Below, piece by piece: positions 10,833 to 22,024 of a DNA stretch of 64,000 nucleotides. Source of the DNA: Gymnopilus junonius (taxonomy: Eukaryota > Basidiomycota > Agaricomycetes > Agaricales > Galerinaceae); the NCBI GenBank assembly GCA_015501075.1, contig JADNYJ010000008.1, positions 310,001 through 374,000 on the forward strand. The letters run 5' to 3'. Under the pieces are notes generated by a model. It had not been told where the DNA came from, searched no databases, and saw only the letters and a program-made list of their open reading frames with translations. The stretch's first letter is position 1. The number at the start of each line of letters is the position of its first letter. The translations under genes and the position numbers were made by a program.

Positions 10833-12469
10833 ATGGGTCCACTGCGTTTCTTAGCCTTTGGCCTTCTCAGCGTTCATTGTGCCTGCGCGATATCCACATT
10901 CCAACCACTTGGAGCGTCCTTCAAATCCCCAGTCACCGTCGCTCCAGGATTTACTGCCAATGTACTGTTCTCCAACTTGACCACTCCGCGGGGCATCACC
11001 TTCGATAGCAAGCAAAACCTCCTTGTTGTCGAACGCGGGTTTGGTGTCACCGCTTTCACGCTCGTGTCTACTCCAAGCCCTGGCTGGGAACGTACAGTCG
11101 TCATTCAAAATCCAAACTTCACTCAGGGAATTCAGGTGGACGGCTCAAAGCTCTACGTCAGTACAGCTGGCGACACCTTCCTGTACCAGTATGACGCGAC
11201 ATTCAAGTCTGTTTCCAGCCAAAGTAATCCCATTACTGTAGTAACTGGGATCCCGCCAGATGGAGGTAAGCGAGCCTATGTTCATTCATCAACGTTCTTC
11301 AGCCGACAAATGACTGTTCCGCCCACGTTTCTCAGACCTCACAACTCATACACTGCAACTCGAGAAAGACAACCACGGACATGCAACAGCAATCCTCATC
11401 GCCTCTGGTCCATTAACGAATATCGACGTGACCGCTCGTGATCCCTCCAATGGCCGTTCTCAGATCCGTCGATTCGTCCTCTCAGCGTCCACCAGCTCTC
11501 TTCCATTGCAATGGTCAAACGGCCAGGTAGTCGCCTTTGGTATCCGCAACCCAGCCGGCTTTGCCTTCCCACCAACCATCCCAGGTGGTCTCAGCCCATT
11601 AGCCCCACTCCAGGAAAGGACCTTGTTCGTCGTCGAGAATGGAGCGTCCATCGACAACGTAACAGGCCTCACCGCAGCCTTCGTCAATGACAACCCGGCT
11701 GATGAACTCGAGTTTGTGATATACCCCACCAAACTCAACGGACCTACCACGATTCCTATCCCAGCACCCAAGTCATATGGGTTCCCTGATTGCACCTCGT
11801 TATGGAACGGGTCGGCAGATCCTGTAGGTGACCCGCAATTTGTGGGTAAACCCAGAGGATACCAGTTCAGCTTGGACCTTGAGCCGAGTCGCGAAGACGC
11901 GTTTTGCCAAAATGTTGCAAATAATAAGCCTCCTCGCTTGAGCTTCCAGGTAAGCACCAATCTACAACGGGTAGGCGTTAACCTCAAGGTTATTTTTCAC
12001 AGGCCCATTCCGTTCCTTTGGATATCAAATACTACACACCCGCAGTTATCCCTATCAAACCACCAGCTTTCCCAGCTTCGTTCATAAACCAAGCTTTCGT
12101 CTCATTCCACGGCTCCTTCGACAGAACTCCTCCAACAGGATATGGTGTCATCCGGTCAGTTCAACTATCCTCACCATGTCCTTCAACTGCGTGCTGACCT
12201 GTAATTGATTATACAGAGTACCTTCTCCGCTTGGACCACAAACGCAAAAAGACCTCGGATACTCGTTTTTGGTGCAAGCTACAAATTTGAACACCTGCCC
12301 TGGAAGTTGTATACGACCTGTCGGACTGGCATTCGGGAGTGACGGAAGATTGTATGTCAGCAGTGATTCTAGTGGCGAGGTATGTTGATCTTTTTGTTTT
12401 CATGAAGATTTACAGCGCTGATGAGTTCCGTCTTGCACAATGCAGTTGTTTGTTATTGAAAGAACGTAA
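10833..12469 (+). CDS. Secreted PQQ-dependent pyranose dehydrogenase-type beta-propeller (AA12-like)
   Basis: A signal peptide (MGPLRFLAFGLLSVHCACA) is followed by a glucose/sorbosone-dehydrogenase-type propeller: VAPGFTANVLFSNLTTPRGI, DSKQNLLVVERG, LEKDNHGHATAILIASGP, FGIRNPAGFAFP and SFHGSFDRTPPTGYG. The stop is TAA at 12467-12469 after LFVIERT. About four introns join in phase, so this gene is intact and gives a protein of about 450 residues. AA12 enzymes oxidise uncommon sugars (for example L-fucose, 2-keto-glucose or pyranoses) with PQQ and pass electrons to cytochrome or to LPMOs during plant-wall decay. No fused cytochrome b or CBM1 domain is visible, so this is the single-domain form. 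It is divergent from the GH5_12 gene and has a TATA box about 50 bp upstream. Confidence 0.85.
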
Positions 12470-12911
12470 TAAGATTGACAGAGAGATCGGCACATTTCTC
12501 ACTATGTCCAAACATGACAATGTTGTGCTTCTATTATATGTCCTGCTGAGCTAATGGTTCCCGTTATCTCATTGCACTGTTCTCTGGTTTTATGGTCTGC
12601 TTACACTGCAAACCGACAACGTTGTACCATTTCACGTGAAAAGTAAAGTCTCATTGACCTACCCTTTGTGGATGTCTTCGTTCACTCCGATGTCGTTGAG
12701 TACAGTGAAGCCAGTGGATTCAAAGAAATGCAGGACGCAAATTTAATACAAAGCTGCGATTGTAATCGTATTGAACAGCTGAACTACTAGGCGTACAATA
12801 GTGTTAGCAAGTTTCACGCCTTTGTCACCTTGCCGGCGCCCCTGATTCACCTTCCACTTTGTTTAAAACTGTCTCTGCATTACATGTCTTTCCTCTCCCC
12901 CTTCGCACAAC
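12470..12911. other. Intergenic, no gene seen
   Basis: This stretch carries the 3' flank of the AA12 gene and the upstream region of the next small gene. No motif or repeat was recognised. Confidence 0.45.
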
Positions 12912-13525
12912 ATGTCGTTCAGCATCCAAGGACTCCCGGTCAATGTCAAATACTCTCCAGACGCCGTCGTCTCGCGCATTTCGGCTGAGTTCACCTCCAC
13001 ATGGATCGCCGGTTGTTAAGAGTATGGCGCTCTTCGCTCCTCGTCACCTCCATCTCGGTTGGGACGTCGTCAGCGGCTTTCACTTGCGTCGTCAAGTTTA
13101 TTATTGACCCTTACATGGAGGACTGCGATGTGGTGCTTGGGTCGGAGTGGAAAGATATTTGCGACGCGCAATGTATCATTCCTCTTTCGCTCGCACCTCT
13201 TCCTGTGTACGAAGTCCCGAAGTCAGGTCAGTGTAATACGCAATTCGTATGTTGCCTTCTGGGGTTTACAACTCTTATGACCATAGAGCTTTCGTCCACG
13301 TATCTGGACAACGTTCTGCTTCCGTCAGGTGTGTGTTCATTGGTAATTTACTAATCGCACCCAAGCTCTGAAACATTATATGGTTCCGCGTATTTAGTCC
13401 CCCCTCCAGTGGCCATTCGTAATGACCATAATAGTGGTAATGACCTGCCTGAGCATAGCTCGAGAACACGTTCATCATCTCCCTCAAGCTCGGCGGCCGA
13501 CCCAAGACCACGACACCTTGTTTAA
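12912..13525 (+). CDS. Small hypothetical protein, frame uncertain
   Basis: The ATG at 12912 opens MSFSIQGLPVNVKYSPDAVV and ISAEFTSTWIAG and then hits a stop. A second frame carries IDPYMEDCDVVLGSEWKDIC and ends in PLPVYEVPKSG, followed by a plausible intron. A last segment from about 13398 reads PPPVAIRNDHNSGNDLPEHS, a Ser/Arg/Pro-rich tail, to TAA at 13523-13525. The acidic DVVLGSEW motif looks like a genuine conserved segment, but I cannot name a family. At least one intron or single-base correction near 13013 is needed to join the frames. The boundaries are tentative. Confidence 0.35.
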
Positions 13526-14565
13526 TCAGTTCGGTTGTCTTTCTACTTTAATTCAGGAGGTTGAATTGAAAAGTCGGGTTTTTAGGAGTTAAAAAGGTAC
13601 ATAGCAATTACTGCGTAATTTTTTCTTGGGCGCCGGGTTGGATGGACGGGTGTTTACCGCATCCATTGTTTCTAATCCTTCGAATTCCAGTGAAACAAGT
13701 ACTGCGATCATTGAAGTGCAAATTAATCTTACGTCCTGCGCAGCATGGATGATAGAGCTCGTCTTCGGGCTTGAGGTTACGTTGAGTTCGAAGCTAGAGA
13801 ATTATATGCCTTGTTTTCCTTTCTACAATTTCCAGAAAAAAGGCCGACATACTGGTTTAATCGCACTCTTGAGCCCTCCAAGGTTTATTTCAGGATACAC
13901 GGGGGCTATCTCGATTTTAAGCAGGAAGCGTCGGGGTCGCGAATCAGTGCGTGGATTTGCGAACTCTGCGGAGTCCGGACCCCTAGTTTTCGATGGTGAT
14001 TTGAAACTTTTACGAAAGAACTGTCACTCCCACAGTACACGATATTCTGATGTACGGCTTGAGATTTTTTTTTGGTATATCTGCCAGTGGTGCGGGACGG
14101 CTGCCATTGGCCGTCAAACCTCTGCAGGACGCCCCTATAGCTAATTATAGCGATTTACATGGTGTTACAGGTATCACGTGCCTGTGACTGGCCGCATGGA
14201 CTTTGCAACCAATTTGTCAGGCTGTGAGAACTCAATCTTTCACTTTATTTTCATCAGCACACTTGCACGGGCACATGTTCATATCTGACGATCATGAACA
14301 ATAATTAAACACCACACAATGTGGTTAAGAATGGGCTACCCGTTCTTTCCTGTGATGCTCAGTCTATTTCTCGTTATGTAGGCATCTGGCCCATCCGAAG
14401 TCTTGACATTCCTGGCAATGAATTCTTTTTCTCAACATCTGGTGACTGGGCTTATGCTCGAATGACGGCAGTTTTAGGATACTCCACGGGGCTAGGCTGC
14501 GCAACTTAAATCGCTACATAAACGCACGCACTGTCAAGGACGAATCCTCCACTTTCACGACAGCG
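13526..14565. other. Intergenic region upstream of carboxylesterase
   Basis: A 172-codon frame from 13626 has no ATG start and no recognisable motif, so I do not call it. A CACGTG palindrome lies in TATCACGTGCCT at about 14172. Nothing else was seen. Confidence 0.45.
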
Positions 14566-16950
14566 ATGTTGGCGCATATAACGTGTCTGTTGGCATCTTA
14601 GCAGCAATCGTCAGCGCTGCACCCCAAGTGAAGATCGGCAACACCGCTATCATGGACAGGCTTTTCCTACCTTCGGTTTGGATTTCTTTGGCGGTAACGC
14701 ATTTCTTTGCTTGTCACTGGTTGATTACTTATACATTTTTATAGCGATCCCATTTGCTGAGCCTCCACTCGGTGAACTACGACTTAAACCGCCGGTTCTT
14801 AAGACTCAGCTGGATGTCGAAACTTTTGATGCCAGCAGCTTTGGGAAAGGATGCTTCCAGCTGGTGAGAAAGCCGACCGGGTGGCCTGGCGGACCTTGAC
14901 ACATCTTTTTTTGGCACAATATAGGGCGGCACCGCTACAACTTTCACTGAAGACTGTCTAACGATTAATGTATTTCGACCCTCGGGAATAAGTTCTAATG
15001 CCAAGCTCCCAGTTGTCAGTCTTCTGCTTTTTTTTTGAAACCAAAGTCATAATAATCATCTACAGATGTTCTGGACGTAAGCGGCTTTTCCTTCCAGGAG
15101 TCACTCTTTTTTCAAGTGCAACTAGTTATGGCGGCGGATTTCAAGACGGAGAGGCCTCGATATTTAATGCAAGTGCTCTTGTGGCTCAGAGTATTGTCCG
15201 GGTATGTGTCCATTTTCATGATTTCTTCTCCAGGTTTGAACATTGCGTATGCAATACAAGGGCACTCCTATAGTATACGTCAATTTCAATTACCGTTTGG
15301 GTCCACTAGGTTTTCCTCAGGGGCAGGAAGGTATGTCTTGATATTATTTCGATTGCCAGTCAGGTTTGACTTGAGTTATGCTCATGTTAACAGCTGAAAA
15401 CCGCGGAGCTCTAAATCTCGGTCTAAAGGATCAGCTTACTGCATTAGATTGGGTGCAAGCAAACATTGCGAATTTGGCGGGGACAAATCCAAGGTAGAAG
15501 CAGCTATCTAATGCGTCATACCGTAATTCACTAGATTCAGGTCACTGTCTTCGGTGAAAGCGCTGGGGCCATTATGACGGCAGTGCTATTCTTGAACTCG
15601 CCTATCGAAAAATTGGCTCGGGCTGCGGTGAGCGGGTCTGAAAAGTCTTATTACAAGGGGGATGCTGACAGCTGTGCTATATTAAAGATTTTTGAATCTG
15701 GTTCTGCAGCCACCGCACCCATATTTCCGGCTGCTCAAAGGGAGAATGACTGGCAGCTCTTTGTGGAAGGCGTCCCATCTTGTGCAAATCTTACATCAAC
15801 TGCAAATACCTTCAGCTGTTTGAGAAAAGCCAATTCTACCGAAATATTTTCAGGTGTTGCCAACGCTGTGGCTAATTCACCAGATGCATTTCCGTTCTCC
15901 CCTACCATTGATGGACCAGGGGGTCTAATTCCGGACCTCCCGTCTCATCTTTTTGCTAGAGGTCAATTTGCGCGCCTTCCGTTCATTGCTGGTACCAATC
16001 TTGACGAAGGTAAGTATTGGTTGGCCGATCTGCTGATGGCGCACCACAGCTCATCTATTCGCAATACTTTCCAGGGACAACGTTCGTGCCGATGGCTAGC
16101 TTGACCACAGCCGAACTTCAGGAGGCCCTTATTGAGAATTATTCCCCGTCTCTTCCAGGTCCAGGTGTTCTGTCGGCAACAACCAACAAGCTCCTGGAAC
16201 TATACCCTGATGTTCCTGCCCTTGGTTCACCATTCAACACAGGAAATGAAACATTCGGCCTTACCAACTATAAGCGTGCAGCTGCTATACGTTAGTCGCT
16301 CACTGTATATCATAAGATTTTAAGGCGTAGCTTACTTGACATGATTGGATAGTGGGAGATACAGCCTTCCAAGCGCAACGGCGCAGCTGGAGTCGGACTG
16401 CAACTAAGGCGGGAGTCAAGACGTTTGGTTACTTATTCACTCAGCCCCAGCCTGGTAGTAACCCTGCTCTCGGAGGTAAGTTTCAATAGGTCTTTACTAA
16501 AAACCTTCATAATTTGTCCCTGCTAGTGTTTCATTCAGCCGAGGTGTTTTTCGTATACGGCGCACCACCTGATACTTCCGTTTCTGCTCTTCAACTGAGC
16601 AGTATTATGATTGATTACTGGGTTTCGTTTGCTACAAGCCTCGATCCAAATGACGGTCACGGAAACCCTCGTAAGTTGACATATATCCGTTTTCAATAAG
16701 TATACGCTAATGATTTTACCGCGTTAGGACCTAACTGGGCACAATACACTGCTAAGAATGAGGTCACCTTTCTTTTTTATTTCAAGTATTTCTGATTGAC
16801 GTTGCTGTGTGGTAAATCCAGGTTCTATTGCAGCTGAATGCTGCCAACCTCACGCTCATCCCAGACAATTACCGCAAAGAGCAAATCGATTTTATCATGT
16901 CTGATCCCACAGTTTTTCATGCACGGCGCTCTCTACATACGGCAAACTAG
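14566..16950 (+). CDS. Secreted type-B carboxylesterase/lipase
   Basis: The start ATG at 14566 gives a signal-like N-terminus (MLAHITCLLAS...AAIVSAAPQVKIG). The alpha/beta-hydrolase body follows: IPFAEPPLGELRLKPPV, EDCLTINVFRP, YGGGFQDGEAS, the nucleophile elbow VFGESAGAIM (Ser), the acid in AGTNLDEG and the catalytic His in VFHSAEVFFVYG. The stop is TAG at 16948-16950, and about ten introns separate the exons. The family hydrolyses carboxylic esters; sterol-esterase or feruloyl-ester activity cannot be told apart here. Two single bases are missing near 14608 (in the signal peptide) and near 14652 (before GQAFPTFGLDFFGG). Downstream exons are in phase. The length of about 590 residues is near normal for the family. 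Confidence 0.82.
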
Positions 16951-17453
16951 TAATTGTGTTAACCTAGCACATGTGGAAATAAAGCTCTTGCTGTATGTCA
17001 ACAAGGTTGTCTTCTCCGTTGTCTATCTTTAAGTAAACATTCTCTACATAAGCACAAGGTTTACGTCAATATCGAAATATGCACATGCTAGAGGATGAGA
17101 TAGCTATTGTAATTGGTGCGTTTAAGCTCCAACCGCAAGGGTAAATTTTTGAGGAGTTACTTGAAGGATATAATCAGGTGTACAGAATCGGAACTGTATC
17201 AGAGGTTCCGGTTCAGAGCGGTGTCGGTTTGGTTTGGTTTGACACTTACGAGGCAGCAGCAATGTGGATTATTGGCAGAACTAAAGCTACCGCACGCCCG
17301 GCGTACAAAAATAAACCTAGGGTTCTCAGTATTTCTTCCCCTTAGTTGATCGCATCCTACTAACATACCTTTCAGATAGCCTCAGAGGTAGGCGCATAGT
17401 GTTTTTAAAAATATTTCCAATTCCTCCTTACTCGGGTGTCAATATACTCAAGC
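16951..17453. other. Intergenic, no gene seen
   Basis: This is the 3' flank of the esterase gene plus the upstream region of the membrane-protein gene. A short frame at 17113 has no recognisable motif. Confidence 0.45.
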
Positions 17454-18331
17454 ATGAGCCCCAAACGTTTGACTGCCACTTCTCTTATACTAGCCGCCTA
17501 CACTCTCGGACTCCTCCCAGTATACTTCTCGCATATGTGTTTTGTGCCGCCGGTAGCCATCAACCTTGGTTCTTCAAGGACAAGCTTTGAACAAGACTTC
17601 GAAGCCCTTGCAGGGTACCACCAGTGGCCAAAGATCCTAACCCGCTTGAAGCGGCAATGGGCTATGGTGTGCACTTCTTGTACGCTTGTTGCATCGTAAG
17701 TGCTGGTCTTAATTAGTAGCTTATGATGTTCATCATGCATGGCTGTGATATATTCCTCAGACTATCTATCGCCTTCCTCCAGATTGATAGGATATTGAAC
17801 AACAATATGGAGCGAACTTTTGCTCTCGCCGCATTTATATTTGCTGGATTTGGTCTCATCAATAGCGCCATTTATATTACAATGCAGCTGGATAAAGATA
17901 GTGTGGAATTTAGAACTCGATGGATGGAGGTACGCCAACAACTCCATACGACATTTCTCTACACAAGTTGACCTCAACCGCATTATTTATTCCAGGCTTC
18001 TCGAAACCCTCAGAAGGATTTTGGGGTTATAAATTTTTGGATGTCTTTGCTGTCTTCGATTATATCAATCATCTGGTGTGTGGCTATATATATTCCATTA
18101 TAATTCGGTAAGAATTTAAGCCTTCTATACAGGTCCGTTATATTTTGCATTTTCACGGTTTTCACCTTCGCTTGGTCGCCCAAAAGCAACGATACGAGTG
18201 ATACACAGGCAGTCCTGACTATTCCAAATTCAGTTGGCCGCGCGTTTTTGACAATTATAATACTTGGAAATTTATTCCAAATATTCTGCACAGCAAAGGC
18301 GGTAGGCTTTCAAGTCGGAAGACGTAAATAA
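17454..18331 (+). CDS. Multi-pass membrane protein of unknown function
   Basis: The start is ATG at 17454 (MSPKRLTATSLILAAYTL) and the stop is TAA at 18329-18331. Four introns join in phase, for example GTAAGT...CCTCAG at about 17696-17760. Predicted helices are an N-terminal one (TATSLILAAYTLGLLPVYF), CTSCTLVASLSIAFLQI, TFALAAFIFAGFGLINSAIY, INFWMSLLSSIISIIWSVIF running into IFTVFTFAW, and AFLTIIILGNLFQIFCTAKA. The protein is about 230 residues and ends in basic residues (GRRK). I recognise no family. It looks intact and expressed-gene-like from the consistent splicing and hydropathy. It could be a basidiomycete-specific tetraspan-like protein. Confidence 0.6.
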
Positions 18332-18916
18332 TCCTTTCATGAAAGATCAATCAGGCAGCAATGCAAGCGCTGTTTTACGCCACCTAGAATTATGCATAGT
18401 TTCACATTTTCCTTCGTTTCAGCCGCAAAGCTTCTACAATTTATAATTTGATATGATCCCAACCGCGTTGTAGTTTCATGAAATCATCTTAAAAGTATAA
18501 GAAGGATAATAGGCAAATCCTCGCACGCATTCGAGAGGGGGGGTGTTCAGACAATTAGATGTCCCTCCATATGCGCTGCTAATAGCAAGCGAAGAGAAGC
18601 CTTTAGGGCAAAAATAGAAATTATTGCCATAAATGTAAACCAAATCAAATAAACGTTGGGTAGCGTAATCAAACAACATTAATACAAGGGCGTGAACATA
18701 ACAAATGATAGAACAAAATAACGAACGAAAGAGCGATAGCGATGAGCAGATAAAAGAACGAAGACATAAATCAAGTGACTTCAAAGGAAGCTTGACATAG
18801 GAATAAATAAACAAAACCTGAAAAGAAACCTTCCCATGCTCGTCAATATTTCATGAATAAAAATAGATGAAAGACCTTTCCCCTCCACACACGCAAAAGA
18901 AAGAGACCAATGTGCC
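18332..18916. other. 3' region between convergent genes
   Basis: This is an AT-rich convergent 3' flank. A minus-strand frame at 18476-18814 is hydrophobic (repeated Ser, Leu, Phe) but has no family match that I recognise, and it lies in the expected 3' UTR of the NT-C2 gene. Confidence 0.4.
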
Positions 18917-20932
18917 TTACGCCCTTTGCATGGGCGTCGCAGGTCGGTTAGAAGTATGCCGCTTCCACCACGCTTTAAAGCCTCCAATCTGCAATTCCTC
19001 ATCCGCCGCAGGACCAACGACGATCCGGCCCTCGGGCACGCCGCGAGGAACAGGATTACTCGAGTGGGATTGGGACTGAGAGTCCACCTGCGAATTATTC
19101 CCATTCTCTCTGATACGACTTTTCGACGACTCGGAAATGGTGGTGCGTATGCTCGCGCTGCTACTGCTGGAGCTATACACCGATGCGGCGGAGGTATCTT
19201 CGTTGTTCAACGACGACACCATGCTTCCCTGTCTCTTCGCCCCACCCGGCGCGCGAGGGTTTACAACAGGAACGCCATTGAGCCCCAGTCCGACCTTTGA
19301 ATCGGATTTACTGCTCTTGCGACTGTTAGTCCTCGAATTATTGGCACTACCACTAGCAGACGAAGGGGAAGGAGGTTCGTAAATCGTAAACGGGCTCTCT
19401 TCCCTCTTCTCATGAGTGATTACTGGATTAAATAAAGCGTCAATCAGCGCCTCGGTCGTTCGCGTCCCATAGGCGAATGGCAGCTTTTGAACATCAAATG
19501 GGATTTGAGGGTCTTCTTCTTGCGCGCCTTCCTCGTCTTCCTCGGTGTCGCTCTCCCGCCGACTGGGATTGCTGGTGGCGTCATTCTGAGGTCTTCGGGT
19601 GGACCGGGCCGTCCGAGGTACTCTGATGGTTCTCGATGTCCCAAGGAGATCAATTTCCAATTCTTCTTGGTCGTGGTAGGGTCCATAGACGTCGAGAGCC
19701 CGTGGACGTCGCCTGACAATGTCTTTGTCCAGGAATCCAGCTATTCCCGTCAGTATTTCCCCTTTGGCAAGGGGTGGAGGCACGTAGTGAGTCTCGCCAT
19801 TCATATATTCCATTTCTATCGTTACCTGAAGACCAATGTGTTAGCAAGGGAGAGGGAATGGTTCGATTTAAATTACCTTGAGAGTGGCATTAGTTTTACT
19901 TTCTCTCAAAAGATACCGGCGTTCGACAGGCCCTTGACCAACGTATTCAGAGAGATTCAGATAGACAGCGCCCAGTCTAGGATTTTGAGGCGAGCCATGA
20001 GGATCATCTGGATTGACACGCTGCAGGACGACAAGTTTCAGAGGACTAGGAGCCAGTTGAGAAGTTTCACGCTCGACATCAATTTTGACGACGGTGTCCA
20101 GGGTATGTGACCAGACCACGGAGTGGTCCTTCAGTTTGAGATAGGGTGTCATTCCACGAGCCGGGGTAAAGCTGACATTAACCAAAGATGGGGTATTCAT
20201 AGTAGAAGATAAATCCGAGGGCATAGTAGAAGGAGTGAGTCCCACAGTGGTGGAAGAAGAATTCGTCGACGCCAACGTTGTAGAGGAATTGGTGGTGCCA
20301 GTGTTGTTGGCCCAGTCGACCGACAAGTGTTGTGAGTGGGTATTACCAGAAGAGTGAGAGGATACTGACGGTGCTTTCGAGGAAGGTGTGTGGCCACGGT
20401 TGAGGCTCGTACCCGTGCCCGTTATCGACACAGAGGGCGGACTAGAAGCGGAGCGCACAAATCCGATTTTATCCCGTTCCGTTGCAGCCTGTCCGGGTTC
20501 ATCCTCTATAGAAAGTTCCAACGTGTCGATGACGTTGTGCCCTTCCCCAGAGTCTTCCCGACCTTTGCCCTTGTCCGACACCGTCCTTTTCTTGACCCTG
20601 TCGAAAAGACCCTGCTTCTGCCCAGCCGGGGTCTGTACACCCTTGATTTTCCATCGCACTCCAAACTCGCCGCCCACAAATGGCACGCTCGATATCTGAT
20701 GAATGGTGATCTTTGTGCGGAAGTAGGTGTGGCGAGGTAAGAGATGACCTATGTGCGCTCGTAATCCTGAAGGCGTATGAGGCGGCGCTGGGAATTCATT
20801 GAGGCTGACGCTGCTGCCGTTCGCGTTCAGTGGCCTATTGAGAAACAAATGTTGCACCGGCTTGGGTGACTTCAGGGTATCCTCTGGTGAGATTTCTAGC
20901 CTGGTGCGGGACCCAGAGGGCTGAGGGGACAT
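18917..20932 (-). CDS. NT-C2 (EEIG1/EHBP1-type N-terminal C2) domain protein
   Basis: The start at 20932 gives MSPQPSGSRTRLEISPEDTL. An NT-type C2 domain spans roughly residues 50-350 (LLPRHTYFRTKITIHQISSV, GGEFGVRWKIKGV, LKDHSVVWSHTLDTVVKIDV, LAPSPLKLVVLQRV and GAVYLNLSEYVGQGPVERRY), with a long Ser/Thr-rich insertion in the middle. One 51-bp intron near 19815-19867 joins LKV to TIEMEYMNGE. The C-terminal half is disordered, with acidic ESDTEEDEEGAQEED and long Ser runs, and ends GGFKAWWKRHTSNRP. It is about 650 residues and intact. NT-C2 domains bind membranes or peptide partners at the plasma membrane and endosomes; the specific role in fungi is not established to my knowledge. The start is 429 bp from the divergent bL28m start. 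Confidence 0.82.
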
Positions 20933-21360
20933 GACGGTAAGAAAGAATGTTTCGGAAAGACTATTTTGTTTCGGGGAGTGATTCCAGATAAGAAAATAGA
21001 ATGCGTGGCACGCGGGGCCACTTTCCGCGAGTCGGCACTTTCGTCAGCGTTTTTTGACCTTTCCGGGGGCTTATTACAGATCCAGGATGAGAAATCAAGG
21101 GGAATATGAACATATGAAGAGCAACGAAAGCATTCCTCGGTCGTGGTGGTACAGGTTCAAGAAATTTATAGAATGTTTGAGGTTTATGGGGAGGTAGCGC
21201 CGTTCTCCCCAAATCTGTCACTGTTCATGATGTAACGCTGCCGCCGGCTGAAATCGGCAGTCTTGGAAAGGCCGACAGCATCGATTCCAAATAGAACCAA
21301 ACCACACTCACCGAAACGTTGGATTTTCTTGAGCTCGTCGTCCGCGTCGTCCAACTCGCC

Positions 21361-22024
21361 ATGTTCCCCAGTAAAGCTCTGTGGGATGTAGTCTCCCAGC
21401 CATTCAAGCGCTCCCAACATGGTCTCTTCCAGGGAAAAATGAAACAATACGGAAACAATGTCCCTTTTTCCAAGCACAAAACCCGGCGAACGTGGTTACC
21501 CAACGTCCAGCAAAAGCGTGTCCCTTCGGAGATTCTGGGACAAGCTGTTCGACTAAAGATAACAACTAGGGCCCTCCGGACGATTAAGAAGGTGCGCATG
21601 CTCCATTTTGTATGGAGTACCTCAGACTGACGTCCTTGTAGAAAGGCGGCTTGGACAACTACCTGAAGAAAACCTCGCCGGAGTTGCTAGGGTATGCCGG
21701 TATGAAACTGCGGCAGAATGTGCGGAGCCAAGAGCTGGAAAAGAAGGGGAAGAAGGAGAAGACGTTCAACCTGACGGCGTACCCAGAGCCTAAAGCAGTT
21801 ACACTAGGATCTCCCCCCAGTTTGCTGACGGCGCGATTAGCAAGGGCAATGGCATCGAAACAGTTGGGGAAAAAGGACGGAGAGCTGGCGACGTGCGTAA
21901 TCAACGCTATTCATCTCCCATTTCCTGTACTCATCGGATACGTGACAGTGTGGAGGAAACCATTGAGTACCTAGAGAAGTTCCGCATATCGACGAGAAAA
22001 CTACCTCTTGGTGCCCCTCATTGA
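21361..22024 (+). CDS. Mitochondrial large-subunit ribosomal protein bL28m
   Basis: The start ATG at 21361 gives MFPSKALWDVVSQPFKRSQH and GLFQGKMKQYGNNVPFSKHK, then TRRTWLPNVQQKRVPSEILG, the characteristic bL28 core (G..G.....S.K..R.W.PN). The next exon gives KGGLDNYLKKTSPELLGYAG. Two introns (about 21591-21640 and 21889-21949) join in phase, and the protein ends KLPLGAPH* at 22022-22024. It is about 185 residues, normal for the mitochondrial form, and intact. It acts in the mitochondrial 54S subunit (yeast counterpart Mrpl24). In-frame upstream TTG/GTG codons were ignored in favour of the ATG, which begins the amphipathic basic N-terminus expected for import. Confidence 0.88.

Noticed and set aside
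13626..14144. 172-codon plus-strand frame
   Set aside because: It begins at TTG, composition is not protein-like and there is no family motif.
20388..20740. Long plus-strand frames of 103-116 codons
   Set aside because: They are antisense shadows of the NT-C2 coding exon.
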